Translations under genes and position numbers: made by a program
In this document: piece by piece, positions 24,101 through 29,290 of the stretch
Numbering within the stretch: the first letter of the stretch is position 1
Layout: each line of letters starts with the position of its first letter
The notes under the pieces: model-generated
Seen by the model: only the letters and a program-made list of their open reading frames with translations
Told to the model about the DNA's origin: nothing
The model's database searches: none
Assembly (NCBI RefSeq): GCF_000003605.2
Contig: NW_003126387.1
Coordinates: forward strand, 156,444 to 185,733
Direction: 5' to 3'
Origin: Saccoglossus kowalevskii
Lineage: Eukaryota > Hemichordata > Enteropneusta > Harrimaniidae
Length of the DNA: 29,290 bases

Positions 24101-27100
24101 GATGTTTCTTTAAATAAAATTAATAGCAAAAAAGTTCCAATAATTTTAATTATAATGCTGTATTTGGCTTACCACACCATCAGGAACATGTTTAACAGTA
24201 CGGTTATTTTAAGGATACCGCAATGTATAAACCCAGACATCACATGGTCGCATTGCAAGATTTCGACATAAATTTAAACACGAGATGGTCCCCAACATAT
24301 AATAATATTTGAACAGAATATCACTGATCACCAGTCGAATCTTTTTATTATGCAAGTCCAATCATTTTATTTTGTGTTTTTGTTTTGTAATCTGCTTGTA
24401 CTAACTATTATGCTCTGTGTAACTAACCATGTGCTGATACGTATAGCTACTATTGTTACTCTCATCTCTGCAGCCAATCGTTCCCAACCAATTCCTGGCT
24501 TAACTATCACTGCCACAGGTATTTTTGCAATTTGTTTTTATTTGGCTGGCTTTAAATAATTCACTTTTTGATTCCTGGTTGTTTTATGTATTGTAAATGA
24601 CGGTATTGCCTTTAATAACACTGTATGACCAGCAAGTTGAACGCATCGTGACAACAATATTTGTACTTGATGTGTTCCATTTGCCAAGTTCTGAAATAAC
24701 GGCAGACATCATTGGCAAATCATTTACCGGTATGTGGTATGTTGTATTTTTGCCAATTTGTGATAATTCACATGCAACTTATGAAGAAGGTGGTATCTTC
24801 TTTGAATGCAATTTCCACTGAAACAACAATTCAGCAAAAATGGAATTCTTGGTGTCAAATCAAGTATTCAACAGTATAACAGCAATAACTTGACGTAGGA
24901 ATGAATTCTTTAATCTGTAGGGTACAGGTAAAATGTCAAAGATAAAAACAAATGTCTCAAACTAAATAAAACATCAACCCCCCAGCTGCTGGCATACATT
25001 GTATGTCTGTATCAGCCTGACATTTTCAGTTTGTTGATTTCATTTTATAGTATGTGTGCTGAATTAACACAACTGCATGTCTTTGTATGTTTTATCAGTG
25101 TTTGTACTGTCTTTTATAAGTTTAGTGTTTTGTATAATGTCACAGTGCAGTGTGTAAATTTCTGGTATTCAACGAGCGGGGGTGGTGGGTTATGTAGTAA
25201 TTTCTAAACTGATAATATTTGGAAGAATGTTTATAAATTCACTAGTCATGTTAAAATCAACAACAGAAGCATATAAATATTTCAGTGTCAAGTTGACATT
25301 CCTAACTCCACCTCAGTGTCAAGCTGACATTCCTAACTCTAGCTCAGTGTCAAGCTGACATTCCTGAGTCTACCTAAGTGTCAAACTGACATTCCTAAGT
25401 CTACCTCGGTGTCAAGCTGACATTCCTAACTCTAGCTCAGTGTCAAGCTGACATTCCTAAGTCTACCTCAGTGTCAAACTGCCATTCCTAACTCTACCTC
25501 AGTGTCAAGCTGACATTCCTAACTCTACCTCGGTGTCAAGCTGACATTCCTAACTCTACCTCAGTGTCAAGCTGACATTCCTAACTCTATCTCATTGTCA
25601 AGCTGCCATTCCTAACTCTACCTTAGTGTCAGCTGACATTCCTAACTCTACCTCAGTGTCAAGCTGGCATTCCTAACTCTACCTCAGTGTCAAGCTGACA
25701 TTCCTAACTCTATCTCATTGTCAAGCTGCCATTCCTAACTCTACCTTAGTGTCAGCTGACATTCCTAACTCTACCTCAGTGTCAAGCTGGCATTCCTAAC
25801 TCTACCTCAGTGTCAAGCTGACATTCCTAACTCTATCTCACTGTCAAGCTGACATTCCTGAGTTTACCTAAGTGTCAAGCTGACATTCCTTAGTCTACCT
25901 CAGTGTCAAGCTGACATTCCTAAGTCTACCTCGGTGTCAAGCTGGCATTCCTAACTCTACCTCAGTGTCAAGCTGACATTCCTAACTCTATCTCATTGTC
26001 AAGCTGCCATTCCTAACTCTACCTTAGTGTCAGCTGACATTCCTAACTCTACCTCAGTGTCAAGCTGGCATTCCTAACTCTACCTCATTGTCAAGCTGCC
26101 ATTCCTAACTCTACCTTAGTGTCAAACTGACATTCCTAACTCTACATCAGTGTCAAGCTGGCATTCCTAACTCTACCTCAGTGTCAAGCTGGCATTCCTA
26201 ACTCTACCTCAGTGTCAAGCTGGCATTCCTAACTCTACCTCAGTGTCAAGCTGACATTCCTAACTCTATCTCACTGTCAAGCTGACATTCCTGAGTTTAC
26301 CTAAGTGTCAAGCTGACATTCCTTAGTCTACCTCAGTGTCAAGCTGACATTCCTAAGTCTACCTCGGTGTCAAGCTGGCATTCCTAACTCTACCTCAGTG
26401 TCAAGCTGACATTCCTAACTCTATCTCATTGTCAAGCTGGCATTCCTAACTCTACCTCAGTGTCAAGCTGGCATTCCTAACTCTACCTCAGTGTCAAGCT
26501 GGCATTCCTAACTCTACCTCAGTGTCAAGCTGACATTCCTAACTCTATCTCATTGTCAAGCTGCCATTCCTAACTCTACCTTAGTGTCAGCTGACATTCC
26601 TAACTCTACCTTAGTGTCAAGCTGGCATTCCTAACTCTACCTCAGTGTCAAGCTGACATTCCTAACTCTATCTCATTGTCAAGCTGCCATTCCTAACTCT
26701 ACCTTAGTGTCAAACTGACATTCCTAACTCTACATCAGTGTCAAGCTGGCATTCCTAACTCTACCTCAGTGTCAAGCTGGCATTCCTAACTCTACCTCAG
26801 TGTCAAGCTGACATTCCTAACTCTACCTCAGTGTCAAGCTGTCATTCCTAACTCTACCTCGGTGTCAAGCTGACATTCCTAACTCTATCTCAGTGTCAAG
26901 CTGACATTCCTAACTCTACCTCAGTGTCAAGCTGGCATTCCTAACTCTACCTCAGTGTCAAGCTGACATTCCTAACTCTACCTCAGTGTCAAGCTGACAT
27001 TCCTAACTCTACCTCAGTGTCAAGCTGGCATTCCTAACTCTACCTCAGTGTCAAGCTGACATTCCTAACTCTATCTCATTGTCAAGCTGCCATTCCTAAC

Positions 27101-29123
27101 TCTACCTTAGTGTCAGCTGACATTCCTAACTCTACCTTAGTGTCAGCTGACATTCCTAACTCTACCTCAGTGTCAGCTGACATTCCTAACTCTACCTCAG
27201 TGTCAAGCTGACATTCCTAACTCTACCTCAATGTCAGCTGACATTCCTAACTCTACCTCAGTGTCAAGCTGACATTCCTAACTCTATCTCAGTGTCAAGC
27301 TGGCATTCCAAACTCTACCTCAGTGTCAAGCTGACATTCCTAACTATCTCATTGTAAAGCTGCCATTCCTAACTCTACCTCAGTGTCAGCTGACATTTCT
27401 AACTCTACCTCAGTGTCAAACTGACATTCCTAACTCTACCTCATTGTCAAACTGACATTCCTAACTCTACCTCATTGTCAAACTGACATTCCTAACTCTA
27501 CCTCAGTGTCAAACTGACATTCCTAACTCTACCTCATTGTCAAACTGACATTCCTAACTCTACCTCAGTGTCAAACTGACATTCCTAACCATACCTCAGT
27601 GTCAAGCTGGCATTCCTAACTCTACCTCAGTGTCAAGCTGGCATTCCTAACTCTACCTCAGTGTCAAGCTGGCATTCCTAACTGTACCTCAGTGTCAAGC
27701 TGACATTCCTAACTCTACCTCAGTGTCAAAATGTCTCCTCAATGTCAAGTTGACCATTTCTCTCTCTCTGGGGATTAAGATAAGTATTAATAAACATTGA
27801 TTAACAGGAATAGGGTATATCAACTCCATGTCAAGCTGAAATGTTGATTGTCACCTCAATGTCAAGTACATTTATGTTATATATTCAATTTATGTCATAT
27901 TTCATGGTCTGTTCTCTGTGGTAAACTTAAGGAGGGCATGGGTTAATGGAATAGCAATCAAACAATCACGTCATTGGTTACTAAGTGTAGTGCTCTTCTC
28001 GGAACTGTGCATGTCTATACTATAAAGAATATGCATGGATACCTGGTAGCTATTGTGGTACGGTATCTCATTGATTGTGGGTAGATAAGGTATATGGATA
28101 TATAAAATCAGAGATACATATAAATTATGTTAATACATAATTTTATAAAGTACAGAATCCAGATTATGTTTTACAGAAAACTCTCAGATAGCATGCATAC
28201 ACAGAAATATTTAACATATACATGTTCATTTGTTTTGCAGGTTTCCCAAGAAATGAAGCAAAGACCACAAGAGGCTACTTGTACAGTTTCTTGAAAGATC
28301 AACCGATATGGCAATCGCTACGTTTCTGGAATGCTGCTTTCTTTGACGCTGTACACTGCGAGAGAGAACAGAGATCACCAATTCACAGGTATGAATAACT
28401 TGGTGTATTTTATCTTACCCCAGTATAGTCTTCTTCTTCCATTGGTGTTTTAAACACTGTCAGTTAATCAGTTCTGTATTTTATCTCGTTTTGTCTAAGG
28501 GGACAGTTGCAAACATTGAAAGTCTCCATTTTCTCGCCAGACAGAAATGTCCACTTGAAACATGCATACAGTGCATTTTACCACAAACCATGTTCTATTT
28601 CTGTGATAACATGACGTGGTGACACCTTCCTATCGCAATAGCTACATGGTAATCTAAAATAATCTTTTTAATCAACCTTTCAGAAAGACACCTGTAGACT
28701 TTAACTAATAATCTCCCAGTCTACAGTCTTCAATTGTAGTGCTTCAACCTGTGAATCGTTGACAAATGTCATTCATTTGTTTTTTAATGTCTCTGCTGTG
28801 AAAACATGGCAACATATCATGGGAGCATGTAAATAAGCGTAATTGCGTAATACACACAACTGTATTTTTTTATTTATAGTCAGTCGCGCATGGCCAAGTA
28901 CTAAATATAGGTATTAACAACATGATTATGGTTCATATATTTCGTAGGGAAAATTGGCGACGCATGACATCAGCAGAACGCGAGGATACTCTACAACAAG
29001 ACGAGAATATCACGTTTGGACAGCTGGTTACTTTCACTAATAACATGATGTCATTTGGGCTTACCAAAGACCTATGCCTCAAGTTCTTTGAAAAACAGAG
29101 TGTAATTGGGAATCTCAGCGAAG
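8471..29123 (+). CDS. KIAA0513: KIAA0513-like protein (spliced, last exon outside window)
   Basis: Six visible exons: 8471-9144, 19925-19973, 20828-20946, 22878-22954, 28241-28388, 28948-29123. All have GT/AG junctions and compatible phases, giving 414 codons plus one base. Recognised from blocks shared with human KIAA0513: EKAKFG (232-237), [14 protein letters not shown] (268-281), [14 protein letters not shown] (290-303), [20 protein letters not shown] (327-346), and [11 protein letters not shown] then VIGNLSE near the end. The first about 210 residues are acidic, Ser-rich, low-complexity and probably disordered, with [15 protein letters not shown] just before the conserved part. Human KIAA0513 is a cytoplasmic, brain-enriched protein related to the SBF1/SBF2 domain family; its biochemical role is unsettled. 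Compared with human, the N-terminus is longer and a linker of about 80 residues after FTYYH is nearly absent. The last few codons and the stop lie past the right edge. Confidence 0.92.
9189..9400. mobile_element. Family B MITE, copy 1
   Basis: About 212 bp from TACTGTAAAGGGGTTAATTA to ATTTTACAGTA, ends inverted and flanked by TA. The interior is built from repeated inverted words related to AAAACCCAGTGAAT and its complement. Nearly the same sequence recurs at 15093-15300. It lies 45 bp after the KIAA0513 exon 1 donor and has no coding capacity. Confidence 0.88.
9401..11936. other. KIAA0513 intron 1, proximal part
   Basis: AT-rich DNA with no supported gene. An open frame at 10201-10407 encodes a hydrophobic stretch but has no family features and no splice context tying it to either gene. 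The stretch includes an ATTT/ATTA microsatellite at 11412-11460. Confidence 0.55.
11412..11460. repeat. ATTT/ATTA microsatellite
   Basis: A few ATTT units run into about nine consecutive TTAA-phase tetranucleotides (ATTAATTA...). It is simple sequence inside intron 1. Confidence 0.9.
11937..12155. mobile_element. Family A MITE, copy 2
   Basis: Starts TACTGTGAAATACTTTATTT and ends in AAAATAAAGTTTTTACAGTA. The interior has TTGACGAGTTGAATGTAAAA and CTGAATCATTCCTTCAGCG, in the opposite orientation to copy 3. 219 bp, no coding capacity. Confidence 0.85.
12774..12988. mobile_element. Family A MITE, copy 3
   Basis: 215 bp from TATTGTGAAATACTTTATTT to AAAGTATTTTACAGTA. The interior shares the words GAAGAAATGATTCGGTGAAA, ATAAAATCCAGCGA and CATACAAAACACC with the other copies. 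Confidence 0.87.
13560..13950. other. CpG-dense intronic segment
   Basis: CpG dinucleotides are frequent across about 390 bp (for example GCGTCGTAGTGGCG, CATCGCGTGGG, GATCGGCCGG, TTCGACGCGC), in contrast to the CpG-poor intron around it. An 81-codon frame (13706-13951) spans it, but I recognise no protein and see no splice signals linking it to KIAA0513. A CpG-depleted relative follows at about 13975-14130. It could be a recently arrived repeat, an unmethylated regulatory element or an unknown exon. Confidence 0.5.
13975..14130. repeat. Diverged, CpG-decayed relative of the preceding segment
   Basis: GGATTCAACAAACACAACAA parallels GGATTCGACAAACGCGAAAG near 13669, AAGCCGATATTCCCCTCTGA parallels AAGCAATATTCCTCTGTCGA near 13769, and AAAAATCAAAT follows in both. 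Several differences are CG to CA changes, as expected from deamination. The order is preserved but spacing varies. Confidence 0.5.
15083..15473. mobile_element. Family A MITE, copy 4, interrupted by a family B insertion
   Basis: The A terminus TACTGTAAAATA (15083-15094) is cut off by the B copy. It resumes at 15299 as TACTTTAATTTCGCTGAAGG and runs to the A right end AAGTATTTCACAGTA at 15473. With the B core removed, the left and right parts join into a normal A element with one TA at the junction. The A parts alone are about 187 bp. Confidence 0.85.
15093..15300. mobile_element. Family B MITE, copy 2, nested in family A with TA duplication
   Basis: The core 15095-15298 (CTGTAAAGGGGGTAATTA to ATTTTACAG) is flanked on both sides by TA, and the host A element needs only one TA there. 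It is highly similar to the copy at 9189-9400. The nesting dates B activity after the A insertion and identifies TA as the target, as for Tc1/mariner-type elements. Confidence 0.88.
15743..15758. repeat. Poly-C tract of 16
   Basis: Uninterrupted C homopolymer; a second, 10-C tract is at 21195-21204. Length is prone to sequencing error. Confidence 0.9.
16097..16508 (-). pseudogene. C-terminal remnant of a non-LTR retrotransposon reverse transcriptase ORF
   Basis: The minus strand is open from about 16508 to the TAG at 16097-16099 (about 136 codons). It carries [32 protein letters not shown] and a zinc-knuckle-like CQLC...EIHALLDC, the pattern at the end of reverse transcriptase ORFs in CR1/L2/Rex-like elements. 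No catalytic domain is present, so the element is strongly 5'-truncated. AT-rich 3' sequence follows to about 15890. A 12-bp direct repeat GTGACGACCCTC at 15877-15888 and 16847-16858 may be its target duplication. The assignment to the CR1/L2 group is from memory of the motif. Confidence 0.75.
16716..16854. repeat. 15-bp perfect inverted repeat around a CpG-richer block
   Basis: GTCGTCACCTGCGCA at 16716-16730 is exactly inverted at 16840-16854. The block between is less AT-rich than its surroundings. The related word GTGACGACCCTC occurs again near 15877. It may be a small foldback element or part of the retrotransposon's insertion site. Confidence 0.6.
16890..16982. repeat. Imperfect GT-rich microsatellite
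   Basis: TG/TGTA/TGCG-rich stretch with short GTGTGTGTG runs and frequent interruptions; the open frame across it is low-complexity and not a gene. Confidence 0.8.
17160..18529. other. KIAA0513 intron 1, distal part
   Basis: AT-rich with no supported gene. At 17205-17236 a possible polyadenylation signal (AATAAAG) is followed by a GTTT microsatellite, a layout seen at the 3' ends of some retroelements. I cannot tie it to a coding remnant. Confidence 0.45.
18530..18686. mobile_element. Family A MITE, copy 5 (short)
   Basis: 157 bp from TACTGTAAAATACTTTGCTG to ACCAAATTTTTACAGTA. Internal words GCAAGTTGAATGTAAAATAT and CACTGAATCATTCCTACAGC match copy 2 in orientation. It is shorter because sequence near the left end is missing. 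Confidence 0.83.
18687..19924. other. End of KIAA0513 intron 1, nothing distinctive
   Basis: AT-rich intron with no recognised repeat or gene, apart from the acceptor region (TTTATTATATTTCAG) of exon 2 at its end. Confidence 0.55.
19925..19973 (+). CDS. KIAA0513: KIAA0513 exon 2: 49-base micro-exon
   Basis: AG|T restores Ser225, then [16 protein letters not shown], matching the S-G-x(5)-EKAKFG stretch of human KIAA0513. The acceptor is TTATATTTCAG and the donor CAG|GTAAGT; the exon ends on a codon boundary. Confidence 0.9.
19974..20827. other. KIAA0513 intron 2 with a short hairpin
   Basis: No gene seen. A hairpin has 12-bp perfect arms, GCTGGAGGCATA at 20297-20308 and its complement at 20358-20369, with further partial pairing inside (TATGCA/TTGCATT). 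Two poly-A runs lie near 20050 and 20080. Confidence 0.6.
20828..20946 (+). CDS. KIAA0513: KIAA0513 exon 3: conserved [10 protein letters not shown]...FYRLVQ block
   Basis: Codons 242-280 plus GA of codon 281. Reads [27 protein letters not shown] and FFAVCLFE. This is among the best-conserved parts of the family. The acceptor is TTTCACAG and the donor GA|GTAAGT. Confidence 0.94.
20947..22202. other. KIAA0513 intron 3, proximal part
   Basis: AT-rich, with a C10 tract at 21195-21204 and a degenerate family B copy (listed separately). Overlapping short frames on both strands near 21931-22210 show no family features. Confidence 0.5.
21370..21519. mobile_element. Degenerate family B MITE, copy 3, inverted
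   Basis: The right end, read on the minus strand, gives TACTGTAGAGGGCTTAATTA then GCTGGGTTTTATTTT, matching the left end of the other B copies. The other end (near 21370-21410) keeps only pieces such as AAATTCACTAGGTTTT. About 150 bp remains. Confidence 0.7.
22203..22386. mobile_element. Family C MITE, TA-flanked
   Basis: 27-bp terminal inverted repeats at 22203-22229 and 22360-22386 differ at one base: TACCGTAAAATCTGTATTAG on the left and TACTGTAAAATCTGTATTAG on the complement of the right, both continuing to AAGCCGC. An AATAGAAGCCGC-like word repeats inside on the same strand. TA dinucleotides flank the CCGTAAAA/CTGTAAAA core. Non-coding. Confidence 0.87.
22427..22623. repeat. Two adjacent foldback sequences
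   Basis: First hairpin, 22427-22512: ATGAGAATACCGCAAAGTAT on the left is inverted on the right with few mismatches, around a loop with CTACACGTCTGCC. Second, 22503-22623: arms of about 50 bp start near ACTAATCTTTATGGACTG and pair with CAGTCCATAAAGGATT, around a CpG-rich centre (GTCGACCCGAGGTCGTG...GATGACCGAGGG). They abut, suggesting one composite element or two nested ones. Confidence 0.72.
22878..22954 (+). CDS. KIAA0513: KIAA0513 exon 4: [14 protein letters not shown] block
   Basis: GA|A restores Glu281, then [20 protein letters not shown] and YHEHE, with one base left over. It corresponds to the [20 protein letters not shown] region in human. The acceptor is TTTTTCAG and the donor GAGG|GTAAAT. 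A cluster of foldback repeats ends about 250 bp upstream. Confidence 0.93.
22955..25280. other. KIAA0513 intron 4, proximal part
   Basis: AT-rich. An AAAT/AGAT tetranucleotide microsatellite lies at 23538-23597. A dispersed repeat at about 23974-24245 has AAGTTACAGCATGCT and GGATACCGCAATGTAT words in common with sequence near 3320 and 316. I looked for an exon encoding the linker present in human KIAA0513 and saw none; frames at 24350-24559 and 24597-24821 do not resemble it. Confidence 0.5.
23538..23597. repeat. AAAT/AGAT microsatellite
   Basis: Runs of AAAT and GATA-type tetranucleotides with small interruptions. Confidence 0.88.
25281..27755. repeat. 31-bp minisatellite, about 79 copies, with higher-order structure
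   Basis: The unit is CCTCAGTGTCAAGCTGACAT followed by TCCTAACTCTA (31 bp), repeated head to tail over about 2.45 kb with a degenerate last unit. Variant positions recur: GACATT/GGCATT/GCCATT, CTCAGTG/CTCATTG/TTAGTG and CTACC/CTATC. A one-base deletion gives 30-bp units. A four-unit block of 123 bp repeats in tandem from about 25560 to 25805, and a longer stretch recurs at 433 bp spacing (25841 and 26274). No reading frame is kept, since 31 is not a multiple of 3 and stops are frequent. It lies in KIAA0513 intron 4, ending about 490 bp before exon 5. Degenerate CTCAATGTCAAGT words continue to about 27867. Confidence 0.95.
27756..28240. other. End of KIAA0513 intron 4
   Basis: A few decayed minisatellite words (CTCCATGTCAAGCTGA at about 27821, CACCTCAATGTCAAGT at 27852), then AT-rich intron leading to the exon 5 acceptor TGTTTTGCAG. 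Confidence 0.65.
28241..28388 (+). CDS. KIAA0513: KIAA0513 exon 5: [15 protein letters not shown] block
   Basis: G|GT restores Gly307, then a short linker ([11 protein letters not shown]) and [29 protein letters not shown] and SPIH. Human has a far longer linker before YLY; here exons 4 and 5 join in phase without it. The acceptor is TGTTTTGCAG and the donor AG|GTATGA. Confidence 0.94.
28389..28947. other. KIAA0513 intron 5, nothing distinctive
   Basis: A 559-bp AT-rich intron ending at ATATTTCGTAG. No repeat or gene recognised. Confidence 0.7.
28948..29123 (+). CDS. KIAA0513: KIAA0513 exon 6: ENITFGQL...VIGNL block
   Basis: AG|G restores Arg356, then [33 protein letters not shown] and [10 protein letters not shown], closely following the human C-terminal region. 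The acceptor is ATTTCGTAG and the donor GAAG|GTAAGT, leaving one base for the final exon outside the window. Confidence 0.94.
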
Positions 29124-29169
29124 GTAAGTTATGCTGCCCAGCCTAAGACAAACTAAGACAAATCAACTA

Positions 29170-29290
29170 CCGTAAAAACCATCAAATAAGAGCCACTTTG
29201 TAACACTTTCATTTCTGGGTGGTGCTTATTTGAGGTAACATTTTGACAACTTTGTAGCCAGTGGCTCTTAAACCAGGGTGATCAAACTTT
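29170..29290. repeat. Truncated MITE-like end at the right edge
   Basis: TACCGTAAAAACCATCAAAT followed by AAGAGCCACT resembles the family C terminus TACCGTAAAATCTG. TGGTGCTTATTTGAGGTAAC and TGGCTCTTAAACCAGGGTGA further on echo its inverted words. The other end is outside the window, so this is a partial call. Confidence 0.5.

Noticed and set aside
24350-24821. Two plus-strand frames as the missing KIAA0513 linker exon
   Set aside because: Neither encodes the hydrophilic, Lys/Glu-rich sequence expected, and the phases do not fit a phase-1 to phase-1 exon.
25281-27755. Minisatellite as a CRISPR-like array or a coding repeat
   Set aside because: There are no unique spacers between units, the unit is 31 bp so no frame is kept, and stops are frequent; the setting is a eukaryotic intron.

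Overview
The window is animal nuclear DNA, AT-rich and mostly intronic. It holds two divergently transcribed, intron-rich protein genes, neither complete, embedded in many short inverted-repeat elements. Coding exons have canonical GT/AG junctions with matching codon phase, long introns, and CpG depletion outside a few islands. The two proteins read as bilaterian orthologues of human MPPE1 (PGAP5) and KIAA0513. The repeat landscape (several TA-flanked MITE families, a hAT-like foldback element, a CR1/L2-like retrotransposon remnant, a GGAC-rich hairpin repeat) suggests a marine invertebrate such as a lophotrochozoan, cephalochordate or hemichordate. I cannot fix the species from sequence alone.

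Layout. Positions 1-7258, minus strand: six coding exons of an MPPE1/PGAP5 GPI-anchor remodelling phosphoesterase (275 codons). The signal-anchor and four of the metal-binding blocks are visible; the last exon(s), with the expected GHTH block and C-terminal membrane segment, lie beyond the left edge. Positions 7259-8470: a roughly 1.2-kb divergent intergenic region with CpG-containing, promoter-like sequence. Positions 8471-29123, plus strand: six coding exons of a KIAA0513-like protein (414 codons plus one base). Its first intron is 10.8 kb and the final exon lies beyond the right edge.

Introns. They carry at least five copies of one 157-219 bp MITE family (A) and three of a second (B). One B copy sits cleanly inside an A copy at a TA dinucleotide. 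There is also a third MITE (C), a 392-bp hAT-like element with a 7-bp target duplication, the 3' end of a non-LTR reverse transcriptase ORF, and a cluster of foldback sequences just upstream of KIAA0513 exon 4. A CpG-dense intronic segment is followed by a CpG-decayed relative. A 2.4-kb minisatellite of a 31-bp unit, with nested higher-order periodicity, lies in KIAA0513 intron 4.

The two genes have no known shared pathway: one acts in the early secretory pathway on GPI anchors, the other is a poorly characterised cytoplasmic adaptor-like protein. Their link here is the shared divergent promoter region. I see no operon, CRISPR array, tRNA or rRNA. I do not claim a new functional system; the strongest novel-looking signals are the minisatellite architecture and the nested MITE families.
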